Assembly: GCF_018476525.1 (NCBI RefSeq)
Contig: NZ_JAHCST010000033.1
Span: forward strand, 1-64,000
DNA from: Acrocarpospora catenulata
GTDB lineage: Bacteria; Actinomycetota; Actinomycetes; Streptosporangiales; Streptosporangiaceae
DNA: 64,000 nt
Direction of reading: 5' to 3'
Shown here: positions 26,896 to 36,628 of the stretch, piece by piece
Numbering within the stretch: the first letter of the stretch is position 1
Layout: the number at the start of each line of letters is the position of its first letter
The notes under the pieces: generated by a model
Told to the model about the DNA's origin: nothing
The model's input: the letters and a program-made list of their open reading frames with translations, nothing else
Databases searched by the model: none
Position numbers and translations under genes: made by a program

Positions 26896-27258
26896 GTGAC
26901 GACGCAGCAGCATGATCCGTCGGTATACGAACAGATAGGAGGCTCCGAACGGTTCCAGGAGCTGAAGCGCCGCTACCGATCGTGGGCCTTCCCGATGACG
27001 GTCGCCTTCCTCGCCTGGTACCTGCTGTACGTGATTCTGTCGGGCTTCGCCCGTGACTTCATGGGCGCCAAGCTGTTCGGCAACATCAACGTCGCCCTGA
27101 TCTTCGGTTTGCTCCAGTTCGCGTCCACCTTCCTGATCGCCTGGGCGTACGCGCGGCACTCCGCCGCCAAGCTCGACCCGCTGGCCGACGAGCTCCGGCA
27201 CGAGATCGAAGGCGCCGCCACAGACACCGCCAAGGACACCGCGGGGGACAAGGCATGA
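26896..27258 (+). CDS. DUF485 membrane protein (YjcH-like)
   Basis: A 120-residue protein with two TM helices (about 33-55 and 68-90) and the typical DUF485 elements F..LKRRYRSWAFP before the first helix and GLLQFASTFLIAWAYARHS in the second. It is the usual partner of ActP. GTG at 26896 is preceded by GGAGG with 5-base spacing. It overlaps actP by four bases (ATGA). Confidence 0.92.
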   Translation: MTTQQHDPSVYEQIGGSERFQELKRRYRSWAFPMTVAFLAWYLLYVILSGFARDFMGAKLFGNINVALIFGLLQFASTFLIAWAYARHSAAKLDPLADELRHEIEGAATDTAKDTAGDKA

Positions 27259-28865
27259 GCGAGACCACCCTCTCCACCGTCCTGTTCCTGCTCTTCGTCG
27301 CAGGCACCCTGGCCATCACCTTCTGGGCCAGCCGGCACACCAAGACCGCCGCCGACTACTACGCCGGCGGCCGCTCCTTCAGCGGCGTTCAGAACGGCCT
27401 GGCCATCGGCGGCGACTACATGTCGGCCGCCAGCTTCCTCGGCATCGCCGGCATCATCGCCCTGTCCGGGTACGACGGGTTCCTCTACTCGATCGGCTTC
27501 CTGGTCGCCTGGCTGGTGGCGCTCCTGCTGGTCGCCGAGCTGATGCGCAACTCCGGCAAGTTCACCATGGCCGACGTGCTCGCCTTCCGGATGAGCCCCC
27601 GCCCCGTACGGACTGCGGCCGGCGTCTCCACGATCACCGTCAGCATCTTCTACCTGCTGGCCCAGATGGTCGGCGCGGGCGCCCTGGTCGGCCTCCTGCT
27701 CGGCGTCACCTCCGAGGCCGGCAAGGCCCTCACCATCGTCGGCGTCGGCGCCCTCATGATCGTGTACGTCGTGGTCGGCGGCATGAAGGGCACCACCTGG
27801 GTCCAGATCGTCAAGGCCATCCTGCTGATGGGCGGCGCCACCCTGGTCACCCTGCTGGTCCTCGGCCACTACGGCTTCAACCTCTCCTCCCTGCTCGGCG
27901 AGGCCGCCACGCAGAGCGGCAAGGGCGACGCCTTCCTGAACGCCGGCGGGAAGTACGGCACCGAGGCCCAGGGTCTGGCCGGCAAGATCGACCTGATCAG
28001 CCTCGGCCTCGCACTGGTACTCGGTACGGCCGGTCTGCCGCACATCCTGATCCGGTTCTACACGGTGCCCACCGCGAAGGACGCCCGGAAGTCGGTTCTC
28101 TGGGGCATCGGCATCATCGGCTCGTTCTACTTGCTCACCCTGGTCCTCGGTTTCGGCGCCGCGGCCCTCGTCGGATCCAAGGTCATCTCTGAGCAGAACG
28201 CGGCGGGCAACACTGCGGCGCCACAGCTCGCGAAGGCCGTCGGTAACCTGATCTTCGGCGAGGTCGGCGGCACGATCCTGTTGGCGGTGATCGCGGCTGT
28301 CGCGTTCGCCACCATCCTCGCCGTGGTCGCCGGGCTCACCCTGGCCTCCTCCTCCAGCTTCGCCCACGACCTGTACGCCCACGTCTTCAAGCGGGGTAAG
28401 GTCAGCGAGCAGCAGGAGATCCTGGTGGCCAGGATCGCCGCCTTCGCCATCGGTGCGGTGGCCATCGTGCTGGGCATCTTCGCCCAGAAGCTCAACGTGG
28501 CCTTCCTGGTAGCCCTGGCCTTCGCGGTCGCCGCCTCTGGCAACCTTCCCGCCATCCTCTACAGCCTGTTCTGGAAGAGGTTCAACACGGCGGGCGCCGT
28601 CTCGGCCATCTACGGCGGCCTGGTCTCCGCCGTGGGCCTGGTCATCTTCTCCCCGGTCGTCTCCGGCTCCGCGACGGCCCTGTTCCCCGACGCCGACTTC
28701 GCCTGGTTCCCCCTCCAGAACCCCGGCATCATCTCGATCCCACTCGGCTTCTTCTGCGGCTGGCTCGGCACGATCCTGAGCAAGGAACACAACGAGTCGA
28801 AGTACGCCGAAATAGAAGTCCGCTCCCTCACAGGCGTGGGAGCGGAAAAGGCGGCCCAACACTAG
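27255..28865 (+). CDS. actP: Cation/acetate symporter ActP
   Basis: A 536-residue SSS-family transporter with about 13 TM helices, TAADYYAGGRSFSGVQNGLAIGG near the N-terminus and ASFLGIAGIIALSGYDG next to it, as in ActP. It imports acetate and glycolate-type acids with a cation. It is coupled to the DUF485 gene and ends before a strong hairpin. This is the second SSS-type uptake system within 3 kb. Confidence 0.95.
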   Translation: MSETTLSTVLFLLFVAGTLAITFWASRHTKTAADYYAGGRSFSGVQNGLAIGGDYMSAASFLGIAGIIALSGYDGFLYSIGFLVAWLVALLLVAELMRNSGKFTMADVLAFRMSPRPVRTAAGVSTITVSIFYLLAQMVGAGALVGLLLGVTSEAGKALTIVGVGALMIVYVVVGGMKGTTWVQIVKAILLMGGATLVTLLVLGHYGFNLSSLLGEAATQSGKGDAFLNAGGKYGTEAQGLAGKIDLISLGLALVLGTAGLPHILIRFYTVPTAKDARKSVLWGIGIIGSFYLLTLVLGFGAAALVGSKVISEQNAAGNTAAPQLAKAVGNLIFGEVGGTILLAVIAAVAFATILAVVAGLTLASSSSFAHDLYAHVFKRGKVSEQQEILVARIAAFAIGAVAIVLGIFAQKLNVAFLVALAFAVAASGNLPAILYSLFWKRFNTAGAVSAIYGGLVSAVGLVIFSPVVSGSATALFPDADFAWFPLQNPGIISIPLGFFCGWLGTILSKEHNESKYAEIEVRSLTGVGAEKAAQH

Positions 28866-28880
28866 CCGCCTTCCCCCACC

Positions 28881-28913
28881 AGGGCACGGAGTTCCACTCG
28901 AACTCCGTGCCCT
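28881..28913 (+). terminator. Terminator of the DUF485-actP operon
   Basis: A perfect 14-bp stem (AGGGCACGGAGTTC / GAACTCCGTGCCCT) with a 5-base loop begins 15 bases after the actP stop. Confidence 0.9.
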
Positions 28914-29042
28914 GCGCCATTTCCACCACCCCGTCCGGGCCTCGTCCTGCCGTATTGAGCAGAGAATATGGAGAAGATCCAAACGTATTGTGCGGGTTGC
29001 TAGTATCGTCCGTCCTCTGAGCGCGAGGTCCGGGGCGGTGGG

Positions 29043-29615
29043 ATGGCGAAGAGCGTGCCAGACGTGGGGACGGTCATGGGCGAGAAGGTGGAGGGAACGC
29101 CGCTCGACGAACTGCCGCTCAGCGAGAAGAAGCAGCAGTTCAGCCTTGCTTTCGTCCGGATGGTGGTCGCTGCGGCAGGATGCTCGGTCAAATGCCATGA
29201 AACGGACTATGACGGAGTAGATATCACCATAGCCTCGTCGGCTGAGTATGCGCGATACTACTGTCCCCAGTTCGAACTCCAGCTGAAGTGCACGTCCCAA
29301 TTGGGCGTGCTGCGCGACACCTCCCTCATGTGGCAGATGAAGGCAGGGCCGTTCCGCCGGTTGACCAACCCCAAGCGTCACATTCCCGCCTACCTCGGGG
29401 TGCTCCATGTGCCCGAGTCGCCGGAGTCATGGCTCCACCAGAACGAGGAACGTCTCTTGGTCAACAGCAAGATGTACTGGGAGAATGCGGCAAATCTGGG
29501 GGTCATCGCTGAAGGACAGGCGTCGAAGACCGTCCGCTTACCGAAGAGTAACCTGTTTGATGTAGACAGACTTCTCGGCATCATGAAAACGATCGGCGAG
29601 GGAGGTGACTGGTGA
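29043..29615 (+). CDS. DUF4365 protein, probable PD-(D/E)XK nuclease fold
   Basis: A 190-residue protein. KKQQFSLAFVRMVVAAAGC, YDGVDITI and FELQLKCTS fit DUF4365, where the Asp of the second motif and the E-x-x-x-K of the third resemble the PD-(D/E)XK nuclease core. DUF4365 proteins are often found in defence islands and as domains fused to other effectors. A -10-like TAGTAT lies at 29001-29006. A TTA codon (29538-29540) and lower GC than the neighbours suggest acquisition by transfer. It overlaps the next gene by GTGA. Confidence 0.8.
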   Translation: MAKSVPDVGTVMGEKVEGTPLDELPLSEKKQQFSLAFVRMVVAAAGCSVKCHETDYDGVDITIASSAEYARYYCPQFELQLKCTSQLGVLRDTSLMWQMKAGPFRRLTNPKRHIPAYLGVLHVPESPESWLHQNEERLLVNSKMYWENAANLGVIAEGQASKTVRLPKSNLFDVDRLLGIMKTIGEGGDW

Positions 29616-30799
29616 GCCGCTCCATCACGGACGCCTCCCTGCAAGAGCTCGTCCAGACGCTCACGCCCAACGCGGTCTCCCGCTACCTTGCGTCACACGA
29701 TTGGGAGCTGGAGTCACGGCAGGACGACATCCGGGAGATCTGGCGCCTACCGGGCCATGACGGTGACCTGCTGGCCCGTATCATGTTGCCATTGGACAGC
29801 GAATACCTGGACTATCCGCGACGCTTTTTTGACGCGCTCAAAACGATCACTCTCGTCAATGACTGGGATGCGAATAAACTATACGAAGAGGTCACGGTCG
29901 CGTCTGCGGACCTTTTGTATATTCGCCTGGATCAGGCAATGTCTGATGGAACAATCCCTTTCAAGCAAGCCGAGTCAACGATCGGCGCAATCTATCGAAT
30001 GATGCGAGCCGCCGCGACCACGGCTGCCGATCCAAGTCACACGCATCGCGGGCGGCGTTCCACACCGGTGAACGAGTTCCTCGACAAGGATGTCCGCCTG
30101 GGACACACCAAGCGCGGCAGCTTCGTATTCACTGTTGTCACGCGACTCGACGGAGGTGAACCTCCTCCGCAATCGTCCTCTGACCCCGACACCCCGTTTT
30201 CGCGTCGTGTTATGACGACGCTCGCACGCGGTCTTGAGACAACACGGCAACTCGCCCGGGGCCAGAGTCGCGAGGCGCTGGACTCGCCCGCCGAGTGGGG
30301 TCTGAGCGCGAACTTGGTCGAGTCGCTGGAAGAGATGGCGGGCTTCAGTCGACTGCGCGCTCTGGACATGTCCTTTGAGTGGGCGGCAATTCGTGGTGTA
30401 CCGGCCATGAGCGCCCGGTTGATCAAACTGGAACAGGAGTTGCTTGAGCAGCTACCGCTGGTCCGGGAACGTCTGGTCCGCAGGGAGGAGCCGCCTCGGC
30501 GCGAAACCCTCGTTGGGCCAGTCAAATCGCTTACGCGGGAAGAAGGCGTTGGCATCGACGACGAGGCCGGAACTGTCGTGATCACGGCCTACGTCAATGG
30601 ACGGATACGAAATGTACACCTGATTCTGAGTGGAGAAGATCACGACTGGGCTATCAAAGCCTATCGGCACAAGCTGCCATTGACCGTGAGCGGCGATCTT
30701 ACCTTCGAGCGGAGATCCTGGCGGCTGGTCGGAGACACCGAAGTAGATACGAGCTTCCTTCGCCATCGCCTTGGTGGCAACCCAGAAGGGGACTCCTAA
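29612..30799 (+). CDS. Unrecognised partner of the DUF4365 protein
   Basis: A 395-residue cytoplasmic protein I cannot assign. The first 130 residues are mainly helical with several acidic and aromatic positions; a central part (about 150-290) is helical; the C-terminal third (about 310-385) is beta-rich (GTVVITAYVNGRIRNVHLIL, GDLTFERRSWRLVG). The start GTG overlaps the DUF4365 stop (GTGA), so the pair is translated together and should work together. Base composition is lower in GC than the flanking genes. Confidence 0.8.
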   Translation: MSRSITDASLQELVQTLTPNAVSRYLASHDWELESRQDDIREIWRLPGHDGDLLARIMLPLDSEYLDYPRRFFDALKTITLVNDWDANKLYEEVTVASADLLYIRLDQAMSDGTIPFKQAESTIGAIYRMMRAAATTAADPSHTHRGRRSTPVNEFLDKDVRLGHTKRGSFVFTVVTRLDGGEPPPQSSSDPDTPFSRRVMTTLARGLETTRQLARGQSREALDSPAEWGLSANLVESLEEMAGFSRLRALDMSFEWAAIRGVPAMSARLIKLEQELLEQLPLVRERLVRREEPPRRETLVGPVKSLTREEGVGIDDEAGTVVITAYVNGRIRNVHLILSGEDHDWAIKAYRHKLPLTVSGDLTFERRSWRLVGDTEVDTSFLRHRLGGNPEGDS

Positions 30800-31529
30800 A
30801 GCATCTTGGTCTCGGCCGTTGTACTTCAAGGAGCCTTCAAAAGGTCCCTACGCGCTGGGCACAGGTTCCCTTTCATCAGCCGATGATGCGGCGAAGGGCA
30901 CTCCAGGTAGCAAGCTCCCTATTTTGAGCTACGGCAAAAGTGAGATGTCCCTCGGCAGCGATGTCAAGAGGGGCGACGATGTTTTCTTCGCTGCAACTCA
31001 GTCGTCTCTTTTCGTTTGTGGTTCGTTCTGAGCCATTTTGTCGACCTTTTGCCTCGCCTGCCATGAGTCCGACCATGTGGTAATTTGATCAACAGGTCTG
31101 GCCTGGAATTGCCGCCGCGTGCCCTCTTGGGGTTATGGCTGGGGCTGACTTATCGCACGGAGTTCGACTGGGAGTAGCGATCCGCCGTCGCGAACTGCGG
31201 GCTACCAGTCTCGTCAGAGTCGTCATGTGTAGCGTGTGGGCTCCCTGGGGTCACGCTGATGTCCGCCGATGGAGCCCGCCGCAGTGACGACGCATGGACC
31301 AAGGCGTGCGACTCCAACGGCTGAGCTGAGGCTTTGTCTCGAGGGTGGCGGTCTCCTGCCGCACTCTGGACGGCCTCGGGGAACGGGTCGACTCGTGTGC
31401 GGCAAGCTTGTACAGGTTGTGCAATGTCACACACTAGGACCAAGGTGGTGTCGAACGTGTAAAGGGATCTTGTTGGTTATGTGGACATTCGTGGAGATTT
31501 CGGGTGTTCCTGAGTCTCTGGAGGATCCT
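30800..31529. other. 730-base stretch without a supported gene
   Basis: This stretch has lower GC around 30,880-31,120 and AT-rich patches such as those near 30,985-31,030. Short open frames exist on both strands but lack ribosome binding sites, family features or normal codon use. It ends with the GGAGG and GTG of the peptidase gene. It may be residue from the event that brought in the DUF4365 module. Confidence 0.5.
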
Positions 31530-33458
31530 GTGCCACAGTTACGAGCGACCCTCGTCGCCGTCGGCCTGGTCCTGCTCGCCGCCGCACCGGTTCAGGCGAG
31601 CACGGCCCCTGCCATCACAATCGAGGAAGGACGCACCCAGCCGGTCTTTTCGTACGCCGATGCCATCCGCGAGCACGTCTACGTCGAGTCGAGCGTCGAC
31701 AGTGACGCCGACGGGCGGCTGGACCGGGTGCGGGTGGACATCATCAGGCCCCGCGAGTCCGGTCCGGGGCTCAAGGTGGCGTCGATCATCGATGAGAGCC
31801 CGTACTACGACAACTCCGGACGAGGTAACGAGTCCGAGCGCAAGGTCTACGACGCGGCGGGCAACCTCGCCAAGTTCCCCCTCTTCTACGACAACTACTT
31901 CGTGCCCCGCGGGTATGCGGTGCTCAACGTCGACATGATCGGAACCACCAAGTCCGACGGCTGTCCCGACGTGGGCGGGCAGGCCGACGTGCTGGGCGGC
32001 AAGGCCGTCATCGACTGGCTGAACGGTCGCGCGGTCGCCTACCGCGCCGACGGCACCCAGGCGTTGGCCGACTGGAGCACCGGCAAGGCCGCGATGATCG
32101 GCAAGTCCTACGACGGCACGCTGGCCAACGCGGTCGCGGCGACCGGCGTGCAGGGGCTGGAGACCATCGTCCCGATCTCCGCGATCAGCTCCTGGTACAA
32201 GTACCAGCGCTCGAACGGCGTGGTCTACAACTACAACTACATGTCGTACCTGGCCAGGGTCGTCGACACCGACCCGGCGGCCAAGTGTGCCGCCGTACGG
32301 GCGCGCCTGGACGCCGAGGACGGCGACGACACCGGCAACTACAACGCCTTCTGGGCCGAGCGCGACTACATCGCCGGCACGCTGGGCGACGCGTCCCGGG
32401 TGCGGGCCAGCGTGTTCGCCGTCCACACCGTCAACGACCTGAACGTCAAGCCCGACCACTTCTCCACCTGGTGGGAGGCGCTGGCCAACCGCAACGTGCC
32501 GCGCAAGATCTGGGTCGGCCAGTACCAGCACGTGGATCCCTTCGACTTCGAGGGACGCCGGGACCTGTGGGTGGACACCCTGCACCGCTGGTTCGACTAC
32601 TGGCTGGTCGGCGTGGACAACGGCATCATGAAGGAGCCCCGCGCCGACGTGCAGGTCGGCCCGACCGACTGGATCACCCAGAAGGACTGGCCGGCGCCGG
32701 CCGCGTCGACCCACTTCTTCCGCCCGGCCGCCGACGGCTCGCTCAACCTCAAGCCGGCCAGGAACGGCGAGACCGCGACCTTCACCGACCAGCGTCTGTC
32801 CGAGAACACCATGGTGGCCAACGTCGGCACCGTCCACCCGGGACGGGTGGCCTTCACCACCGGCGAGCTGCCCCGGGACCTGCGCCTGTCCGGTACGCCC
32901 GTGGTGGACCTGACCGTCGCGCTGGACAAGCCCACCGCGAACCTGACCGCTCTACTGGTCGACTTCGGCGACGACGACCGCATCGACTGGCGGCGCGGGC
33001 AGGGCATCACCACCCTGACCACCGAGAGCTGCCACGGCGAGTCCACCGCCGCCGACGACGGCTGCTACCGGACGGTCGTCACCAACATGGTCAACCGGCC
33101 GCTGGAGATCGTGGCCCGCGGCTGGATCGACGTCCAGAACCGCGACTCGCTGACCGAGTCCGCACCGCTGACGCCGGGCACCTACGCTCAGGTCAAGTGG
33201 GCCACCCTGCCCCAGGACTACGTCTTCAAGAAGGGCCACCGCCTGGGCCTGGTGATCGCCGGAACCAACTCGACCTACAGCGGCGAGACCGCCACCGGTA
33301 CGAACGTCACGATCGACCTGCACCGGAGCAGGGTGGAGATCCCGCTCGTCCTCGGCGTCGGCCACGCCCTGAACAACGGCGACCTCACCCGCGACAACGG
33401 CAGCTGGTTCGGCCCCGGGCACATCGACCTGCCGGTGCCGGACAACCGCCTCTACTAA
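31530..33458 (+). CDS. Secreted X-Pro dipeptidyl-peptidase (S15 family)
   Basis: A 642-residue secreted serine peptidase that removes X-Pro dipeptides. It has a signal peptide (about 1-23, ending VQA), an alpha/beta hydrolase domain with nucleophile S193 in GKSYDG, acid Asp in the region VHTVNDLNVKPDHF and His in GQYQHVDPF, and a C-terminal jelly-roll domain (about 430-640) typical of S15 enzymes. GTG at 31530 is preceded by GGAGG (31520-31524) and starts the signal peptide; a longer frame upstream has no such support. Confidence 0.93.
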   Translation: MPQLRATLVAVGLVLLAAAPVQASTAPAITIEEGRTQPVFSYADAIREHVYVESSVDSDADGRLDRVRVDIIRPRESGPGLKVASIIDESPYYDNSGRGNESERKVYDAAGNLAKFPLFYDNYFVPRGYAVLNVDMIGTTKSDGCPDVGGQADVLGGKAVIDWLNGRAVAYRADGTQALADWSTGKAAMIGKSYDGTLANAVAATGVQGLETIVPISAISSWYKYQRSNGVVYNYNYMSYLARVVDTDPAAKCAAVRARLDAEDGDDTGNYNAFWAERDYIAGTLGDASRVRASVFAVHTVNDLNVKPDHFSTWWEALANRNVPRKIWVGQYQHVDPFDFEGRRDLWVDTLHRWFDYWLVGVDNGIMKEPRADVQVGPTDWITQKDWPAPAASTHFFRPAADGSLNLKPARNGETATFTDQRLSENTMVANVGTVHPGRVAFTTGELPRDLRLSGTPVVDLTVALDKPTANLTALLVDFGDDDRIDWRRGQGITTLTTESCHGESTAADDGCYRTVVTNMVNRPLEIVARGWIDVQNRDSLTESAPLTPGTYAQVKWATLPQDYVFKKGHRLGLVIAGTNSTYSGETATGTNVTIDLHRSRVEIPLVLGVGHALNNGDLTRDNGSWFGPGHIDLPVPDNRLY

Positions 33459-33477
33459 CCCCTGAATCCGACGACAA

Positions 33478-33507
33478 CCGCGGGCCCGGCGACGACCGGG
33501 CCCGCGG
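33478..33507. terminator. Bidirectional terminator
   Basis: A perfect 12-bp stem (CCGCGGGCCCGG / CCGGGCCCGCGG, 6-base loop) lies between the convergent peptidase and response-regulator genes and can serve both. Confidence 0.85.
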
Positions 33508-33512
33508 GCGTT

Positions 33513-34166
33513 TCACAGTCCCAGACCGGCCTCGCGGGCTCGGGCGATGGCCTCGGCTCGGTCGGCGACCTGGAGTTTGGTGAAGATGGCGGAGATGTGG
33601 TTGCTGACGGTCTTGGGGCTGATGACCAGGTGGCGGGCGATCGCCGGGTTGGTCCGGCCGGCGGCGATGAGGTCGAGGACTTCGCGCTCGCGGGCGGTGA
33701 GCTCGGGGAAGGGGTCCGCGGCGGGGCGGGGGCCGTGGGTGAAGAAGTCGATGATGCGGCGGGCCACGGTGGGGCCGAAGATGGCCTGGCCGGCGGCGAC
33801 GGAGCGGATGGCGCGGATGATCTCGTCCTGCTGGGCGCCCTTGACCAGGTAGCCGGAGGCGCCGGCGCGCATGGCGGCGAACACGGAGTCGTCGTCCTCG
33901 AACATGGTCAGGACGAGCACCCGGGTGGCCGGGGCGGCGCGCAGGATGGCCCGGGTGGCCGCCACGCCGTTGGTGCCGGGCATGTGCAGGTCCATGACCA
34001 CGACGTCGGGGCGGGTGAGCTGGGTCTCCCTGCGGGCCGCGTCGCCGTCCCCGGCTTCGCCGACCACCTCGATGTCGGGCAGCGAGGCGACCAGGGCGCG
34101 CAGGCCCTCCCGCATCAGCGGGTGGTCGTCCACGATCGTGATCCGGATCGGTGGCTGCGCGGTCAT
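33513..34166 (-). CDS. NarL/LuxR-type response regulator
   Basis: A 217-residue regulator with a receiver domain (about 1-120, phosphoacceptor Asp in VVMDLHMPGTNG, Lys in YLVKGA) and a C-terminal LuxR HTH (about 150-210, LTAREREVLDLIAAGRTNPAIARHL). It overlaps the adjacent kinase pseudogene by ATGA. Because that kinase has lost its phosphorylation domain, this regulator is probably an orphan or is served by another kinase. Confidence 0.93.
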   Translation of the reverse strand: MTAQPPIRITIVDDHPLMREGLRALVASLPDIEVVGEAGDGDAARRETQLTRPDVVVMDLHMPGTNGVAATRAILRAAPATRVLVLTMFEDDDSVFAAMRAGASGYLVKGAQQDEIIRAIRSVAAGQAIFGPTVARRIIDFFTHGPRPAADPFPELTAREREVLDLIAAGRTNPAIARHLVISPKTVSNHISAIFTKLQVADRAEAIARAREAGLGL

Positions 34167-35709
34167 GCGGGCTCCAGCGGGAGCAGGGCGTGCACCCGGC
34201 CGCCCCGGTCGGTCGGTCCTGCCGTGAGTGCGCCGCCCAGTTCGGCCGCGCGCTCGTGCATGGAGCGTAGCCCCACGCCGGTCCGCCAGGCGGCGGCGCC
34301 GTCCGGGCCGCCGTCGCGGACCTCCACGTGCAGGGCGTGATCGGCGCGTAGCGTCACCCGGCAGCTGGTGGCCCGGCTGTGGCGGAGCGCGTTGGTGACC
34401 GCCTCGGTGGCGATCCGGTAGGCGGCCACCTCCACGGCGGCGGGCAGCGCGGGCAGGTTCCGCCCGCCCGCAGGCCCACCGGCAGGTCGGCCCCGTCGGC
34501 CACCTGGAGCGGTACCGTGTGCCGGAGGGTGGGCGGCTCGCCGTAGGTGGCCACCAGGCGTCCGTCCGAGCTGATCGCGGCGTACGGCAACCGCAGCGCC
34601 TCGCACACGGCGCGCAGCACTCCCGCCAGGCCGGTGCCCAGGCGTACCCCGACCTGGGCGGCGGCCTCGGCGGGGTCGCGGCGCCTGCCGTACATGACTC
34701 GATCCACGGTGGACTGGACGGCGGAGCGGGCCGGGGCGAAGGCGAGTGCGATCACCCCGGTCGCGATCAGCGGCTGGGCGACGAGCCGGTCCTGGGCCAG
34801 CGCCGACAGGGCCGCCACGATGCCCAGGTACGCGCCGATCACGCCGATCGTGAGCAGGCCGTACACCAGAGAGCGGTTGACGATCAGGCGGATGTCGTAC
34901 AGCCGGTGGCGGACGATCGCGACCGTCGCGGCGGCGGGGATCAGCGGCAGCGTCAGCAGGAACAGCACCGGGCCGTCGGTGGTGAGGATGCGCTGCGCGT
35001 TCAGCGCCGCGAACACGACCGCCGCCCAGAGCAGCCACATCACCTGCAGCCGCTGCTCCTCCCGCGACCGGTACGCCCGTACGGCCAGCGCGGCGAGCCC
35101 GGCCAGCAGCACCACCGCGTCGGTTCCGGCGGCGACGGGCAGCATGGCCGCCGCGACCCGGCCTGCCTCGGGGGACAGCACCAGGTCCAGGCCACCCCCG
35201 CCCTCCTGCGCGCCGAGCGCCAGCGTGACGACCGGCGTGAGCGGCAGCACCGCGAAGGTCGCCGCCACCAGCCACCGCCACCGGGGAGACACCGGGCGCC
35301 CGTCGGGGAACAACTGGAGGATCAGCGGCAGGCAGACGGCGGGCGCGGGGATCCACACGGTGATGCCGAACAGCTGGATCGCGCGCGTCCACCAGGGCGG
35401 CAGGGCGAAGACCCCGGACAGCAGGCCCAGGCAGGCGACGCTCGCCGTGTAGGAGGCGCCGTACGCGACGAACAGCCGCCCGACGTTGTGCCGTCGGCGG
35501 TGCGCCAGGACGATCACGCCGAGCGCGGTGAAGGTGACCGCCTGGACGCTGTTGGTGAGCAGGTACGAATCGCTCGCCGCGTCGGCGAAGGTCAGCCCTC
35601 CGGCGAACCAGGACACCCAGGCCGCCACGATCACCACCGTGGTGGTCGCGGCCACCGCCGCCGGTCCGCCTCGCCTGCCTGACATGCGGCCATCATGTGA
35701 CCTGGCCAC
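34163..35709 (-). pseudogene. NarL-type sensor kinase broken by deletion and frameshift
   Basis: One frame (35709 down to about 34470) encodes seven or more TM helices and a cytoplasmic segment ending ...LQVADGADLPVGLRAGG; the neighbouring frame continues NLPALPAAVEVAAYRIATEAVTNALRHS... to the C-terminus, the HATPase N box and a GVGLRSMHERAAELGG motif. A one-base loss near 34465-34475 explains the switch. The whole dimerisation block with the phospho-His (usually ERRRLRRDLHDGLGP-like) is also missing between the two parts. Either event alone would inactivate the kinase. A start at 35685 is equally possible. A sequencing error could explain the frameshift but not the missing block. Confidence 0.75.
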
Positions 35710-35843
35710 TCCCAGGGGCCATAGGGGTACCCTCCCATTCCGGCCGGGACCGGATGGGAGGCGGATGGGCGCACGTCCCCACGACGGCGGGCGAGTGCCG
35801 GCGTGAACCTGGCGAGGACAGGGTTCACGACTCGGAGGGTCAC

Positions 35844-36545
35844 ATGCAACCAGACATCCCCGCCAAGCCGCTGCGGGACGTACGAGGCTTCTGGCGTGTT
35901 CTGCTCGCCGTCGTCGCGCCGCTGCCGATGATCGGCATGGGCGTCCACTACATCCTGAGTCCCATCGACGGCGGGTCGTCGTTCGAGGCCACCGCCGCGG
36001 CGTACGTGGCCGACGAGCAGTTGGCCGATCTGGTGCGCTGGTTCGGCGTGCCGTTCCTGGTCGGCCTGATCCCCGCCACCTTCGCGGTCGCCTGGGTGGC
36101 CCGCCGGGGCGCTCCCCGGCTCGCCACCGTGGGCGCGTTCCTCGCCCTCCTCGGCGACCTGGCGGGTTTCCCGCTGATCGAGGGCGGCGACAACCTCGCC
36201 CTCGTCACCGTACGGGGCGGCTTCGACGTGGCCACCATGGCGAAGGTCCAGGCCACCATGGACGATGACATCCTCGGCCAGGTGGCCGGCCTGCTGTTCA
36301 TCGTGGGCATCGTCTTCGGCCTGCTCCTGCTCGGCCTCGCGCTGTGGCGCAGCGGCGCGGCCCCGGCCTGGGCGGGCATCGCCCTGGCGGTCGGCGGCTT
36401 CACCCACCCGTTCATGCCCGGGCACGTCGCCTCCGGCATCGGCCTGCTGGTCGCCGCGGCCGGCTTCGGCGGCGCCACGCTCGCCCTGCTCCGCATGCGC
36501 AACGACGACTTCGACCTGCCGCCGGCCCGGGCGCGCATCTCTTGA
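35844..36545 (+). CDS. Six-TM membrane protein of unknown function
   Basis: A 233-residue protein with six predicted TM helices (about 17-36, 62-82, 90-110, 150-170, 178-196, 200-220) and short loops, close in size and layout to DUF4386-type proteins. ATG at 35844 is preceded by GGAGG with 5-base spacing. It is divergent from the broken kinase and may be a target of the neighbouring regulator; this is only context. Confidence 0.8.
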   Translation: MQPDIPAKPLRDVRGFWRVLLAVVAPLPMIGMGVHYILSPIDGGSSFEATAAAYVADEQLADLVRWFGVPFLVGLIPATFAVAWVARRGAPRLATVGAFLALLGDLAGFPLIEGGDNLALVTVRGGFDVATMAKVQATMDDDILGQVAGLLFIVGIVFGLLLLGLALWRSGAAPAWAGIALAVGGFTHPFMPGHVASGIGLLVAAAGFGGATLALLRMRNDDFDLPPARARIS

Positions 36546-36628
36546 GTAGTGGGCTACTCAGGTCGTGGACCCGGTCACGGGCGGAGGATCGGGAGCACGA
36601 GACTGCGAGACACGCAACGAGGTGAGCA

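Noticed and set aside
26973-29408. Long minus-strand open frame of 811 codons opposite DUF485 and actP
   Set aside because: Antisense shadow with Asp/Gly/Gln-rich low-complexity product; the plus strand holds two clear transporter genes and a terminator.
30771-31031. 86-codon plus-strand ORF after the DUF4365 partner gene
   Set aside because: It starts inside the previous gene without a ribosome binding site and shows no family feature; left as part of the gene-poor stretch.
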